Shown here: piece by piece, positions 7,383-15,297 of the stretch
How the letters are laid out: every line of letters begins with the position of its first letter
How positions within the stretch are numbered: the first letter of the stretch is position 1
NCBI GenBank assembly: GCA_027886865.1
Contig: JAPCJR010000017.1
Span: 1-37,891 of the forward strand
Reading direction: 5' to 3'
Length of the DNA: 37,891 nucleotides
DNA from: Nitrososphaerota archaeon
Lineage (GTDB): Archaea; Thermoproteota; Nitrososphaeria; Nitrososphaerales; UBA183
The notes under the pieces: model-generated
Databases searched by the model: none
What the model was told of the DNA's origin: nothing
Seen by the model: the letters and a program-made list of their open reading frames with translations, nothing else
Program-made: the position numbers and the translations under genes

Positions 7383-8360
7383 CTATGCGTATGGATCTCC
7401 CGCTACGTCGTTGAAGTAGAGGAAGAGGTTCGAGTTTGCTGGCGAGTTTGCTGCCACCATGGTCAATCCCGGGATGAGGACCTGCGTGGACACTCCGCCG
7501 AAGGTGTCGTAAATCGGGTTGTTCTGTGTGGAGTTGGCCGCCGCGGTCGCTGTGGTGTGAGTGGTGAGCGCTGCCGATATCGCGCTGACGCTGTTGAGGC
7601 AGTTCTGGATTGGGTCCGTCAGGTTGGAGTTGACTATCTGCTGGCACTGGCCGGTTATCGCGTTCGGCATCACGTTCGGGTCGAATACGAGGACGGCGAC
7701 CATGTACCACGGGATGGAGGTGCTGTCAAGGAAGGTCACGACGTGGTCGTGGGCCGGCGTCGGGAGGACTCCCTCAGGGAGCCCGAAGACACCGTTGGTC
7801 ACTCCGATGTGCTGTTCTACCGCAGTGAAATCTGGCGAGTAGAGATATGTCGGGTGGTCTGGACACGATGCATTGGTGCCGCCTGCGCCGCACTGCGTCA
7901 CGACGACCTGGTTGTCGAAGACCGGGTATCCTTGGCTGGATGCGCCGAGCTTGACGACTCCGAAGACTGAGAGGCCCGCGTATGCAGGCACCAGCACGAA
8001 GACCGGCACAGCGCCGGATACGGCGGTTCCGTTGCCCGCTCCGACCTCACATTGGGTAACCCCCGCCGCCGCCGTCGCCTGGGTGGAGTTGAATCCGAAG
8101 GAGATCACGGACGGTGTGCACACCTGCGCCTGCGTGTACCCGAACTTGATGGTCTGGGAGTTGAGGAAGCCGCCGCTCTGGAGCTCCTGCATCAGCGTAG
8201 AGGTGATTGTGGTAGTGGATGTCGAAGCTGATGTCGTTGTCTTGCCTGAGTTGGTCGCGTAGAGGCCGAAGGCCACCGCGGCCACTATGATCAGGACGAT
8301 TGCCGTTGCTGCAAATACCATTGTGGATATCGCTGTTCTTTCAGTTGCTGCTTTCATCAT
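7383..8360 (-). CDS. membrane-anchored extracellular protein of unknown function
   Basis: A 325-residue protein of no recognised family. A hydrophobic segment at about residues 13-34 follows a short positively charged start. A Ser/Thr-rich linker comes next (about 39-56), then a roughly 265-residue outer domain rich in Asn, Thr, Val and Ala. The outer part has several N-glycosylation sequons (for example NGT, NAS, NLT) and four or more Cys residues that could pair. This is the layout of archaeal cell-surface or solute-binding proteins; the binding protein at 33142 has the same anchor and linker. Two ATG codons stand in tandem. The TATA-like CTAAATAAG (8378-8386) is 22 bp from the first and 25 bp from the second, so translation may start at 8357. 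A hairpin terminator follows. It is a single-gene unit. Confidence 0.75.
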   Translation of the reverse strand: MMKAATERTAISTMVFAATAIVLIIVAAVAFGLYATNSGKTTTSASTSTTTITSTLMQELQSGGFLNSQTIKFGYTQAQVCTPSVISFGFNSTQATAAAGVTQCEVGAGNGTAVSGAVPVFVLVPAYAGLSVFGVVKLGASSQGYPVFDNQVVVTQCGAGGTNASCPDHPTYLYSPDFTAVEQHIGVTNGVFGLPEGVLPTPAHDHVVTFLDSTSIPWYMVAVLVFDPNVMPNAITGQCQQIVNSNLTDPIQNCLNSVSAISAALTTHTTATAAANSTQNNPIYDTFGGVSTQVLIPGLTMVAANSPANSNLFLYFNDVAGDPYA

Positions 8361-8377
8361 TCGACCGCGACTTTTTT

Positions 8378-8386
8378 CTTATTTAG
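8378..8386 (-). promoter_or_regulatory. TATA-like box of the secreted-protein gene
   Basis: CTAAATAAG on the minus strand is centred 22-25 bp before the tandem ATG codons at 8360 and 8357. It favours the second ATG as the leaderless start. Confidence 0.5.
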
Positions 8387-8472
8387 AGAAATTCCCACTT
8401 TGCACCCAAATCAGGCCCACATCTGGTAGAGGATGTATCCTCACGACGCTGATCACAGGAAGGTTAGTCTCG

Positions 8473-8508
8473 AAAAAAGAGAGTCAGGGGACGTCTTGGC
8501 TCGTCCCC
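8473..8508 (-). terminator. hairpin terminator after the DUF1059 gene
   Basis: Arms GGGGACG (8487-8493) and CGTCCCC (8502-8508) form a 7-bp perfect stem with an 8-base loop. On the minus strand a T-run (8478-8473) follows 8 bases later. It begins 9 bp beyond the stop codon of the small gene ending at 8517. Confidence 0.65.
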
Positions 8509-8516
8509 CTTCGTTC

Positions 8517-8696
8517 CTACATGCTTGGCCGGATTGCTGCCTTGAGCTTCTGGGCTATCTCGGGGGGAACTTCCTTCATGTGGTGGGCGTCGCCTGCGTG
8601 CTTCACCGTCTTCTGCACGACCTCTTCGGGCGAGGATCCCGTCACTCCCCACTGACAACCACAGACACCAGCCAGGTCGGCTATGTACTGAGTCAT
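8517..8696 (-). CDS. DUF1059 small putative metal-binding protein
   Basis: A short gene of 59 residues. The translation begins MTQYIADLAGVCGCQWGVTG, continues SSPEEVVQKTVKHAGDAHHM and ends KEVPPEIAQKLKAAIRPSM. This is the DUF1059 pattern: a short beta-strand start, a Cys-rich turn (C12, C14), a T/S-x-EEV helix, then HA..vH and a final helix ending AAI. The family is annotated as a predicted small metal-binding protein; no function is established. The ATG at 8694-8696 lies 26 bp after the centre of a TATA-like GATAAATG, and a good hairpin terminator follows the stop, so it looks like an independent, expressed unit. An inverted repeat sits directly upstream of its TATA box. Its Cys-x-Cys differs somewhat from the usual family spacing. 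Confidence 0.8.
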   Translation of the reverse strand: MTQYIADLAGVCGCQWGVTGSSPEEVVQKTVKHAGDAHHMKEVPPEIAQKLKAAIRPSM

Positions 8697-8718
8697 GGAA
8701 TCAATCGACGGCCTATCG

Positions 8719-8726
8719 CATTTATC
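8719..8726 (-). promoter_or_regulatory. TATA-like box of the DUF1059 gene
   Basis: GATAAATG on the minus strand is centred 26 bp before the ATG at 8696, with no Shine-Dalgarno site between, as in leaderless archaeal transcripts. Confidence 0.55.
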
Positions 8727-8730
8727 GATT

Positions 8731-8756
8731 GGCCAGATTCATTCCCAAATCTGGCC
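8731..8756. promoter_or_regulatory. perfect 9-bp inverted repeat upstream of the DUF1059 promoter
   Basis: GGCCAGATT (8731-8739) and AATCTGGCC (8748-8756) are exact reverse complements with an 8-base spacer. The repeat lies between the stop of the membrane-protein gene at 8767 and the TATA-like box at 8719-8726. No T-run follows on the minus strand, so an operator, perhaps for the neighbouring winged-helix protein, is more likely than a terminator. Confidence 0.5.
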
Positions 8757-8766
8757 CCAATGGATG

Positions 8767-9069
8767 CTACTTCCAGGTCGACCGGGTCAGCATGGCGAGC
8801 CCGATGGCCTCCGCTGCGTTCACGGCGGTCAGGTACGGAGCAGCGGCCTGCACTATCGGCTCGGAGACCGTCGTGTATAGCACGTACCAGAAAACGACTA
8901 TCACGAGGTTCTGCACGAGAAAGAAGATGGCAAATACGACGAGGCTAGCCGTGAAACTGGAGTGGAACTGTCTCCAGCTCTGGGTGTATGCGTAGATGAG
9001 CGCCCCGACGAAGCCGACGTTGACCAGCGCAAAGACGGCCGCGACGTTCATCCAGAATACGTCGAACAT
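8767..9069 (-). CDS. small three-helix membrane protein next to a winged-helix regulator
   Basis: A 100-residue integral membrane protein with three predicted membrane segments: about residues 8-28, 42-67 and a weaker one at about 77-94. A hydrophilic QSWRQFHSS loop separates the first two. It resembles the small three-helix proteins found beside winged-helix genes in many archaea, such as the haloarchaeal DUF7521 type. That comparison rests on size and layout, not on conserved residues. The gene lies 30 bp downstream of the regulator on the same strand, so the two are probably co-transcribed. The membrane protein could sense a signal for the regulator or be its target. No enzymatic motif is visible. 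Confidence 0.75.
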   Translation of the reverse strand: MFDVFWMNVAAVFALVNVGFVGALIYAYTQSWRQFHSSFTASLVVFAIFFLVQNLVIVVFWYVLYTTVSEPIVQAAAPYLTAVNAAEAIGLAMLTRSTWK

Positions 9070-9099
9070 CAGAGAGTGAAACCTCGTTTCATCGTATTT

Positions 9100-9519
9100 C
9101 TACCTTTTCCCGAATCGCGCCCATATCTCCTCGAGGACGCCGATGTTCTTTTCGAGGTACGGAGTGAGGAAGTACATCGCGCCGTAGGCCCCCGCCGAGC
9201 TCGTCACCACCATGTTGTTCTCCTGCAGTATCTTCAGGTGGTGCTGGATGGTCTTGTAATCCAGGCCGAGCCGCTCCCCCATCTTGTTCGCGTTCATGGG
9301 CTCGTCCTTGAGAAGCTTGATCATCTGTACCCTGTTGTGACCGCCCTTCGAGCCGACAAGGAGGTACATCAGGACGCGCTTGTACGCCGGGTCGATCCCG
9401 GAGGAGGCCGCCGCTGGGGCCCTGCCGTCGGGGGTGTCTCTGCTGAACGCGGAGAAGAACACGTGGGTGCCCGACCCGAAGACGGCGTTGATGCTCGGAG
9501 CTGCCCACAGGCGGATCAA
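9100..9519 (-). CDS. ArsR-like winged helix-turn-helix transcriptional regulator
   Basis: A 139-residue DNA-binding protein. After a low-complexity N-terminal stretch of about 45 residues, the winged-helix domain runs from about 46 to 120. The recognition region NANKMGERLGLDYKTIQHHL is followed by ILQENNMVV and a wing ending in YFLTPYLEKN. TIQHHLKIL is typical of archaeal ArsR-type regulators that bind as dimers. There is no metal-binding Cys set, so a classic arsenic-sensor role is unlikely. The start is taken at TTG 9519, with a TATA-like CTTATTAAG further upstream (about 9553-9561) and GGGTGA a few bases before it. A later start is possible because the first 40 residues look poorly conserved. 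It precedes the three-helix membrane gene, and the pair may autoregulate. Confidence 0.85.
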   Translation of the reverse strand: MIRLWAAPSINAVFGSGTHVFFSAFSRDTPDGRAPAAASSGIDPAYKRVLMYLLVGSKGGHNRVQMIKLLKDEPMNANKMGERLGLDYKTIQHHLKILQENNMVVTSSAGAYGAMYFLTPYLEKNIGVLEEIWARFGKR

Positions 9520-9574
9520 TCGTCACCCTTCCTACCCAGTTCTACCGCGGAGTCTTAATAAGTCCTCGGAATAA

Positions 9575-9991
9575 TTACTTCTTCGTTTCGCGCATGTATT
9601 CGTCGTAGATCGTCCTGACTTTGTCGGCAGCCAGGCCGGTACCTTCGACGCCCTTGTCCGTGACCTTGATCTTGTCCATCACCATTATCACGCCGATATC
9701 CTCTCGCACCGCAACGAGACCCGGGAAGGTCCTGTTCATCCTCTCTCCGAGGGCCTTGAAGTCGTATGGCTTTGCCGTCAGCCTGATCTCCCTGACGTTG
9801 TTGCCGTTGAGCGCAATCTTGAACACGTTCTCTCCAGCGCCGGTCACCCTGTCCAGAATCATGCTGAGGTTCTCGTCGACGCCGACGAGTATCCCTCCGT
9901 ATTCCTTGCCGTCCGTGGTGGTTACCGAGACGGACTTACCGACAAACGCGTTTAGCTCTTCACCAAATCTTCGGAAAGTTAGAGTAGACAA
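9575..9991 (-). CDS. Lsm/Sm-like archaeal RNA-binding protein with C-terminal extension (SmAP3-like)
   Basis: A 138-residue protein. The N-terminal Sm fold occupies about residues 8-75: Sm1 is seen in VGKSVSVTTTDGKEYGGILV plus GVDENLSMILD, and Sm2 in IALNGNNVREIRL. The usual I-R-G of Sm2 is replaced by NNVREI, which is common in the long archaeal type. Residues 76-138 form an extra domain like that of crenarchaeal SmAP3 proteins. Sm proteins form rings that bind U-rich RNA and take part in RNA processing. The start is TTG at 9991, with a TATA-like TCTAAA (10021-10028 region) about 33 bp upstream. It is transcribed divergently from the GT39 gene. The family call is firm; the RNA targets are unknown. 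Confidence 0.88.
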   Translation of the reverse strand: MSTLTFRRFGEELNAFVGKSVSVTTTDGKEYGGILVGVDENLSMILDRVTGAGENVFKIALNGNNVREIRLTAKPYDFKALGERMNRTFPGLVAVREDIGVIMVMDKIKVTDKGVEGTGLAADKVRTIYDEYMRETKK

Positions 9992-10056
9992 GTCTCTTTG
10001 AGCGCGGCTAACAGCGCCCTTTTAGAGCTTTTCCACCTTTAGCCATTGGGGCAAAC

Positions 10057-10065
10057 GATAATATC
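10057..10065 (+). promoter_or_regulatory. TATA-like box of the glycosyltransferase gene
   Basis: GATAATATC is centred 28 bp before the ATG at 10089. On the opposite strand the Lsm gene has its own element at about 10021-10028, so this gap is a divergent promoter region. Confidence 0.55.
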
Positions 10066-10088
10066 GGAACCGGAATCGAGTCGCGGCC

Positions 10089-11732
10089 ATGGGAGGGGAA
10101 CGGTCCTACTCAGGTCTGAGATTCTGGGTGATGTTCCTCGCCGGTCTTTCGTTCCTCGACCTCGCCTTCCTCCTCGTGGTGATCGTCCTCCACGCCGCCA
10201 ACCCCTTGAACATAGAGGTGGTGGTCATGTTCCCTCTCCTCTACATCTTCGCGGGCGCTCTGGTCTCGTCGCTGGTCCTGGCCCTCTTCTGGTTCATGCT
10301 GCGCTATCCCACCCATCGGAAGACCCTGATGGTGGTCATGCTGATCACCACCGGGGTGTTGGTAGCCCACTTCTACACGATAAACGAGCCCCCGACCTCG
10401 TCCTGTTTCGACAGCGGAAAGGCCGTCGACGGGTGCGTGATGGACGAGATCTACTACATTCCTGCAGCGCAGGCCCTCCTCACCGGCGAAAAGTGCGGCC
10501 CATACGCGGACAACTGCAACTACGAACATCCGTTCCTCTCGAAGGCGTTCATCGCGGCCGGGATAGTCCTCTTCGGTGACAACGACTTCGGCTGGAGGTT
10601 CTTCGTGGTCCTGCTCGGCACGGCCAGCATCCCCGTTCTCTTTGCGATATGCTGGCGGGTGACGCGCGACTCGACGCTATCGCTCTTCGCCACCTTCCTG
10701 CTGGCGTTCGAGACGCTGTTTTTTGCCCATTCGAGCATAGCCGTGATCGATGTCCAAGCGATATTCTTCGCGCTCCTTGCGTTCCTGGTCTACCTCGGCA
10801 ATTTCCGCATCTGGAGGCTGAACAGATTCGCCCTCTCCGGGATACTCCTCGGTCTGGCCGCTCTCTCGAAGGAGACCGCGATTTTCATGGTGATTTTCCT
10901 AGTTGTCTACAACCTCCTCTACGGTGATGGGGGCAGGCGGTTCAGGTTCCTGTCATCCGTCCAGGTGTTCGTGGTCGCCGCCCTGGTCTTCATCGCCGGA
11001 CTGCAGCTCTACGCCACCCTCTTCGGGAACAGCAGCGCTACCACCTTCCTCGACGAGATAAGGTACATACTCAGCTACGGCGCGTCGCTCAAGGGTCAGG
11101 GATGGATCGACCAGGTGCTTCACGCTCCGATCACGCCGCTCAACTGGATGACCTATTATTCGGCCGTGGGGTACTTCGTGACCAGGGTCACCGTCAACGG
11201 GACCTACTCGTACGTGTCCCTCGGCTACTGGGGTGTGCCCAACTTCTTCGAGATCTGGCTTACTTTCCTGTGGGCCCCCTACGTCGTCTACCTCGCCTAC
11301 AAGAAGTGGCGTGGAACACGGGTGAGCGTGCCCGCCACCGAGGGTCTCCCCGAGGTCCCTGCCGTCTCCGCCGACCTTTCGATGGACGACGCGCCTGTGA
11401 TCGCCGCATCACCTCCTGAACCGGCCGAGCCCGTCGTCGAGGCTCCGACGTCCGACCCTGCGTTCAAGCTCGCCCGTTTCGCCCTCCTCTGGTTCTCGAT
11501 CACCTATTTCCCGTACTTCGTGATCTACTACTTCGGCAGGGTGACCTACCCATTCTACCTCCTCCCGGCCATCCCGGCCATCGCCATCGGGTGCGCATAC
11601 ATCTTGACCAGGCGCTGGTTCCCGCGCGAGGTCGCTTACGTAATCCTGGGCGGCGTCTTCCTCTGGTTCTTCCTCTACTATCCTGACAAGTCCTTCCTCC
11701 CGACGTGGATACGCATGATACTCGGCCACTGA
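10089..11732 (+). CDS. GT39/PMT-family membrane glycosyltransferase
   Basis: A 547-residue polytopic membrane protein of the dolichyl-phosphate-mannose-protein mannosyltransferase superfamily. Such enzymes transfer a sugar from a polyprenyl-phosphate carrier to a protein or lipid on the outer face of the membrane. The first outer loop carries MDEIYYIPAAQALLTGE (Asp119-Glu120), followed by YEHPFLSKAFIAAGI, and this acidic pair plus HP...K pattern is the family signature. About ten or more hydrophobic segments follow, including LALSKETAIFM. Four Cys in the loop (residues about 106-143) could form disulfides. An unusual Pro/Ala/acidic loop of about 45 residues (roughly 412-455) sits before the last helices. 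It could serve the heavily sequon-bearing surface proteins at 7383 and 33142, but that is a guess. Confidence 0.85.
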   Translation: MGGERSYSGLRFWVMFLAGLSFLDLAFLLVVIVLHAANPLNIEVVVMFPLLYIFAGALVSSLVLALFWFMLRYPTHRKTLMVVMLITTGVLVAHFYTINEPPTSSCFDSGKAVDGCVMDEIYYIPAAQALLTGEKCGPYADNCNYEHPFLSKAFIAAGIVLFGDNDFGWRFFVVLLGTASIPVLFAICWRVTRDSTLSLFATFLLAFETLFFAHSSIAVIDVQAIFFALLAFLVYLGNFRIWRLNRFALSGILLGLAALSKETAIFMVIFLVVYNLLYGDGGRRFRFLSSVQVFVVAALVFIAGLQLYATLFGNSSATTFLDEIRYILSYGASLKGQGWIDQVLHAPITPLNWMTYYSAVGYFVTRVTVNGTYSYVSLGYWGVPNFFEIWLTFLWAPYVVYLAYKKWRGTRVSVPATEGLPEVPAVSADLSMDDAPVIAASPPEPAEPVVEAPTSDPAFKLARFALLWFSITYFPYFVIYYFGRVTYPFYLLPAIPAIAIGCAYILTRRWFPREVAYVILGGVFLWFFLYYPDKSFLPTWIRMILGH

Positions 11733-11811
11733 TGATGCACGAAAGCCTCAATCTCCGTAGTTCGAGAGAATGTTTTTCTACACCTATGTGCAAAATACTG
11801 CGCGTGGAGCC

Positions 11812-12552
11812 ATGAGCAGAGTCGCCGACGTGAAGGCCCGCATCTCCTCGGTAGAGCTGCTGGCCACGCTGAAGAAGAATTACAGTTACAAGGAACTCTC
11901 GGCGATCCTCGGGCTCTCCGCTCCCATCCTGAGCCGCTACGTTAGAGGCCACGTCCTTCCGAGCGCCGCGAGGTCGGAGAAGTTCGTGGCCGTCTTCCGC
12001 GAGAAGCTCCTGCGGAAGGTCGTAGCAGACCAGATCAAGATAAGCCCGGACGGTTCCTACGACATGACCCGGGCCGTGATCGATGTCGGTCTTCTGAAGC
12101 AGATAGCGAAGGTCGTCTACAGCGAGTTCAGCCCCTCGAGGGTCCAGAAGATACTAACGATGGAGGTGGACGGGGTCCCTCTTGCCGTCGAGGTCGCCAA
12201 CGAGTTCAACGTCAACGTTGCCATAGCAAAGGGTGAGAGAGACCTCGGCGCTGAGGAGTTCTACGAGCAGAGGATAGTCTACTCTCCGGACTCTGTGAAG
12301 TACCTCTACCTGCAGAAGGGCCTGATCAAGAGAGGGGAGCACATCCTGATCGTCGACGACTTTGTCAGGTCAGGCATAACCATCGACGCGCTGGTCAAGC
12401 TCACCGAGAAGGCCCGGGCGAGGGTAGTAGGGATCTTCACGATAGCTTCTATGGAACAGTCCCTCCCCAAGCTCAAGGAGAAGCTCAATCTGAACTGCCC
12501 GGTGGAGTCGCTCGTCTCCCTGCCCCCCGTGCAGAGGCACTACAACTTCTAG
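11812..12552 (+). CDS. GfcR-like regulator: HTH plus phosphoribosyltransferase domain
   Basis: A 246-residue protein. Residues about 10-60 hold a helix-turn-helix (YSYKELSAILGLSAPILSRY followed by VRGHVLP). Residues about 90-246 are a type I phosphoribosyltransferase fold with the PRPP loop ILIVDDFVRSGIT at 178-190. This HTH-PRTase fusion is the archaeal GfcR/PyrE-like family; in haloarchaea GfcR activates genes of glucose and fructose breakdown. A role in controlling sugar catabolism here, perhaps the island to the right, is inference. The ATG at 11812 is chosen because the family normally starts just before the HTH; an in-frame ATG at 11770 would add 14 residues. The nnrD gene follows within 12 bp, so the two are likely co-transcribed. 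Confidence 0.85.
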   Translation: MSRVADVKARISSVELLATLKKNYSYKELSAILGLSAPILSRYVRGHVLPSAARSEKFVAVFREKLLRKVVADQIKISPDGSYDMTRAVIDVGLLKQIAKVVYSEFSPSRVQKILTMEVDGVPLAVEVANEFNVNVAIAKGERDLGAEEFYEQRIVYSPDSVKYLYLQKGLIKRGEHILIVDDFVRSGITIDALVKLTEKARARVVGIFTIASMEQSLPKLKEKLNLNCPVESLVSLPPVQRHYNF

Positions 12553-12555
12553 GTC

Positions 12556-13425
12556 GTGCCGTCGATGGACTCTTTCACCATCACGAAGGAGTTCGTGGCT
12601 GAGCGGATACCTCCGAGGTCGAGGGACTCGCACAAGGGGATGAACGGGACCGCCTGCATAGTAGGAGGAGGCAGAATCTACCACGGCGCTCCCTACCTGG
12701 CCGCGATGGGCGCGCTCCGAACCGGGCTCGACCTGGTCTACGCGGCCGTCCCTGCTCTCATCGCTCCCTCGATACGGGCGCTGTCGCCGGACATCATCGT
12801 CTATCCGATGCCCGACAGCAAGCTCACCCGGGGGAACGCCAACAGGCTCGCGGGGTGGCTACCCGAGCTCGGCTGCATAGCGGTGGGCCCCGGTCTGGGT
12901 CCTCAGAACCCCGCCGAACTGACCCACGCTCTCACGAAGCTGGCGTCCAAGTCCAAGACGCTCGTTGTGGATGCCGACGCCCTGAGACCGTCGATCCTTC
13001 CCGTCGCTTCCGTCGCCAAGATGGTCGTAACCCCCCACGCAGGGGAGTTCGAGCGCCTCTTCGGCGTCAAGCTTGAGCTCGAGACAGGAGTGAGGGCGGT
13101 TAGGGTCATGAAAACTGCCGGTGAGCACAGATTAACGATACTCGCCAAGGGCACGGTCGATGTCGTGAGCGACGGGGAGCGGGTCGCGCTCAACGGCGTC
13201 CACTCACCAGCGATGACAGTAGGGGGGACCGGCGACGTTCTGACGGGCGTGACGGCCGGTCTCGTGGCAAAGGGGCTTGAGCCATTCGACGCAGCATGCT
13301 GTGCGGCGTTCATCAACGGACTAGCAGGTGTCGGCGCTGCTCTTGAGCTGGGCCTCCACATCACGGCATCCGACGTGCTGAGGCACATCCCGTCCGCCAT
13401 GAAACAGTTCGACCGCCTGATCTGA
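12556..13425 (+). CDS. nnrD: ADP-dependent NAD(P)H-hydrate dehydratase
   Basis: A 289-residue ribokinase-like enzyme that repairs hydrated NADH and NADPH by ADP-driven dehydration. Motifs are clear: KGMNGTACIVGGG near the start, AVGPGLG (about 109-115), VVDADALRPS (about 137-146), TPHAGEFERLFG (159-170) and the nucleotide-binding TVGGTGDVLTG (about 221-231), whose Asp is the catalytic base of the family. The usual partner, the NnrE epimerase domain, is not fused, unlike in many bacteria and archaea, and no separate copy is seen here. A GTG at 12556 and an ATG at 12565 are both possible starts. The gene follows the GfcR-like gene closely. The identification is strong. Confidence 0.92.
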   Translation: MPSMDSFTITKEFVAERIPPRSRDSHKGMNGTACIVGGGRIYHGAPYLAAMGALRTGLDLVYAAVPALIAPSIRALSPDIIVYPMPDSKLTRGNANRLAGWLPELGCIAVGPGLGPQNPAELTHALTKLASKSKTLVVDADALRPSILPVASVAKMVVTPHAGEFERLFGVKLELETGVRAVRVMKTAGEHRLTILAKGTVDVVSDGERVALNGVHSPAMTVGGTGDVLTGVTAGLVAKGLEPFDAACCAAFINGLAGVGAALELGLHITASDVLRHIPSAMKQFDRLI

Positions 13426-13536
13426 CACCGGCGACGCTGGCCGCAGTATCATTTTGTGAATCGCCTCGAGGGAGTCTTCGAAGCCATATCCCGCGAAGTC
13501 GAGCTGGACGAGGCAGCAGCCCAGCCCGAAGGCCAT

Positions 13537-14403
13537 CTAGCGCTTTCTCTTGATGTACTTTCTGACTATCTTGAAGGATTCCTTGGCCGCCCCTTCGGGG
13601 TCGTCGGGCGAGAAAGGCACGCAGCTGATTATGCCGTCGAACCCTACGCTCTTGAGTCCCTTGAAGACGCTGTCGAATGGGACCTCGCCGTGGCCAGGGG
13701 TTAGGTGCTCGTGAGCCTTGAGCCCTTCAAACTCCGGGACTCCTGCCAGTGAAGCGAAGCCGCGGGGAGCCAGCGACACGATAATCCTCTCCATTTTATG
13801 GGTGTCCGCGACGTGGACGAAGTTCAGCAAGGTTCCGACGTACTTTATCATCTCCTCCGGGTCCTCCCCTAGTACGAACGTGTGGGGGCAGCAGTAAAGA
13901 TATCCTATGCGCTTGCTCTTGATGCTCCTGAGGACATCCGCGCCCATGTTGGACTCTTCGATGAAGTCGCCCGGGTGCGGCTCGAACGACATCGAGATGT
14001 CCGCCTTCTCGAGTGCGGGGAGGAGCTCGCGGACTGATTCCTTGAAGGATCCGATGCACTTATCTCGCTCCTTGGATGTCCCTCCGCTCATCTCGGCTGT
14101 GATCATCCTGCAGTCGAAGATTTGAGCTATCTCTATCTGTCTCCTTACAGTGCCTACCGCCTGCGCCCTAATCTTGGCGTCAAGTGACGCGAGGGCTCCG
14201 CCTCCGAGAAGGGCCGAGACCTTCAAGTCGTGCTTGCGGACTGCCTTCTTGAGTTCTCTTATCTGGTCGTCTGTACTCCCAGCATCGTACCTCGTGCCCC
14301 AAAGGAGTTCCACCGAGTCGAACCCAATCTTGGAGATCTTCTTCAGCGATTTTTCGAACGGCACTTCCCTGAACATGAATCCCTCGCCTAATGCCAGGTC
14401 CAT
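13537..14403 (-). CDS. sugar phosphate isomerase/epimerase-like TIM barrel protein
   Basis: A 288-residue protein of the xylose isomerase-like/AP endonuclease 2 TIM barrel family. The barrel ends carry probable metal ligands: Glu141 in SFEPHPGDF, His174 in CCPHTF, His197/Asp200/His202 in FVHVADTH, and the late HLTPGHGEVPF motif. Relatives isomerise or epimerise keto-sugars, or dehydrate inosose (IolE), using a divalent metal. Substrate cannot be fixed from sequence. The ATG start has a TATA-like GCTAAAATA about 27-35 bp upstream (14429-14437), so it has its own promoter even though it lies downstream of the aldolase pair on the same strand. Its position at the edge of the catabolic island suggests a role in sugar or cyclitol use. 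Confidence 0.82.
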   Translation of the reverse strand: MDLALGEGFMFREVPFEKSLKKISKIGFDSVELLWGTRYDAGSTDDQIRELKKAVRKHDLKVSALLGGGALASLDAKIRAQAVGTVRRQIEIAQIFDCRMITAEMSGGTSKERDKCIGSFKESVRELLPALEKADISMSFEPHPGDFIEESNMGADVLRSIKSKRIGYLYCCPHTFVLGEDPEEMIKYVGTLLNFVHVADTHKMERIIVSLAPRGFASLAGVPEFEGLKAHEHLTPGHGEVPFDSVFKGLKSVGFDGIISCVPFSPDDPEGAAKESFKIVRKYIKRKR

Positions 14404-14499
14404 CGTCGTTGAATCCCACGCTCAACATATTTTAGCTCTTCTCAGGCCCGAACGTGCGTCGAATCGACCTGTCCCGTCGCGGGATATGCGATCCGCCCT

Positions 14500-15297
14500 C
14501 TACCCGTACACTTTGGTGTTGGGTTTTGTCTTCGGCGGAGACTTTGCTCCGGCCATTGCCTGCCTCGACTCGGAGAGCGATTTGGTGGCTCCGCCGATGA
14601 GGAGCCCTAAATCCCCTGTCTTGTTCAGCAGAGTGAATCCCTGCTTCGCGCGTTTTCCTATGTCGTCGACCGCCAGCATCCCGGCTACGACGTGGTGCCT
14701 CTTGCACGCCTTCACTATCTTTTCCATCGCGTTGACGAACTTCTTGTCCTCGTACTTGTAGAGGACCCCCAGGTTGAGCGAGAGGTCTGCGGGCCCGACG
14801 ATCGCTGCGTCTATCCCTTCCACGGACAATATCTCGTCGATGTTGTCGACCGCCTTCTGGGTCTCTATCTGCACTCCGAGGAAGAGCTCCTTGTTCGCTG
14901 TTTTGATGTAGTCAGGGTCCAGCATCCCGGCCCTTCTCGGGCCGAACCCCCTCACCCCCAGCGGAGGGTACCTGATCGCCCTGACCGCGTACTCGGCCTC
15001 TTCTTTCGTGTTGACCCACGGGACTACTATCCCATAGGCACCGATGTCGAGTATCCGTTTTATCAGCACCATGTCGTTCCAAGGGACGCGCACCACCGGC
15101 ACGGATTTCGAAGCGCTCATCGCTTGGAGCAGGTTCTGGACTGTGTCGGGCTCGAGAGGCGCATGCTCCGTGTCTATCATAATCCAGTCGTATCCGACCC
15201 TCCCGAGCACCTCTGCGACGTACGGATGACCGATGGTGATCGTCGCGCCTAGCGCGACCTTCCCTTCCTTTAGCATCTTCTTGAGGTGGTTCTTCAT
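14500..15297 (-). CDS. HpcH/HpaI family class II aldolase, copy 1
   Basis: A 265-residue aldolase of the 2-keto-3-deoxy acid family, which cleaves 2-keto-3-deoxy sugar acids or similar to pyruvate plus an aldehyde with a divalent metal. Key residues can be placed: His45 in DTEHAPLE, Arg70 in VVRVPWND, metal ligands Glu145 in VQIETQ and Asp171 in GPADLSLN. The start is the ATG at 15297, which overlaps the stop of copy 2 as ATGA, so the two are translationally coupled. An upstream extension of the frame to 15462 is rejected because it overlaps the other gene and has no family similarity. The C-terminal tail after about residue 250 is Lys/Pro rich. The actual sugar acid is unknown; the paired dehydratases at 35-37 kb could supply it. 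Confidence 0.9.
   Translation of the reverse strand: MKNHLKKMLKEGKVALGATITIGHPYVAEVLGRVGYDWIMIDTEHAPLEPDTVQNLLQAMSASKSVPVVRVPWNDMVLIKRILDIGAYGIVVPWVNTKEEAEYAVRAIRYPPLGVRGFGPRRAGMLDPDYIKTANKELFLGVQIETQKAVDNIDEILSVEGIDAAIVGPADLSLNLGVLYKYEDKKFVNAMEKIVKACKRHHVVAGMLAVDDIGKRAKQGFTLLNKTGDLGLLIGGATKSLSESRQAMAGAKSPPKTKPNTKVYG

Noticed and set aside
13321..13536. 71-codon minus-strand frame starting right after the TIM barrel gene stop
   Set aside because: The first 30 codons have GC-rich third positions and could be a gene relic, but it overlaps nnrD, has no recognisable family and no promoter.
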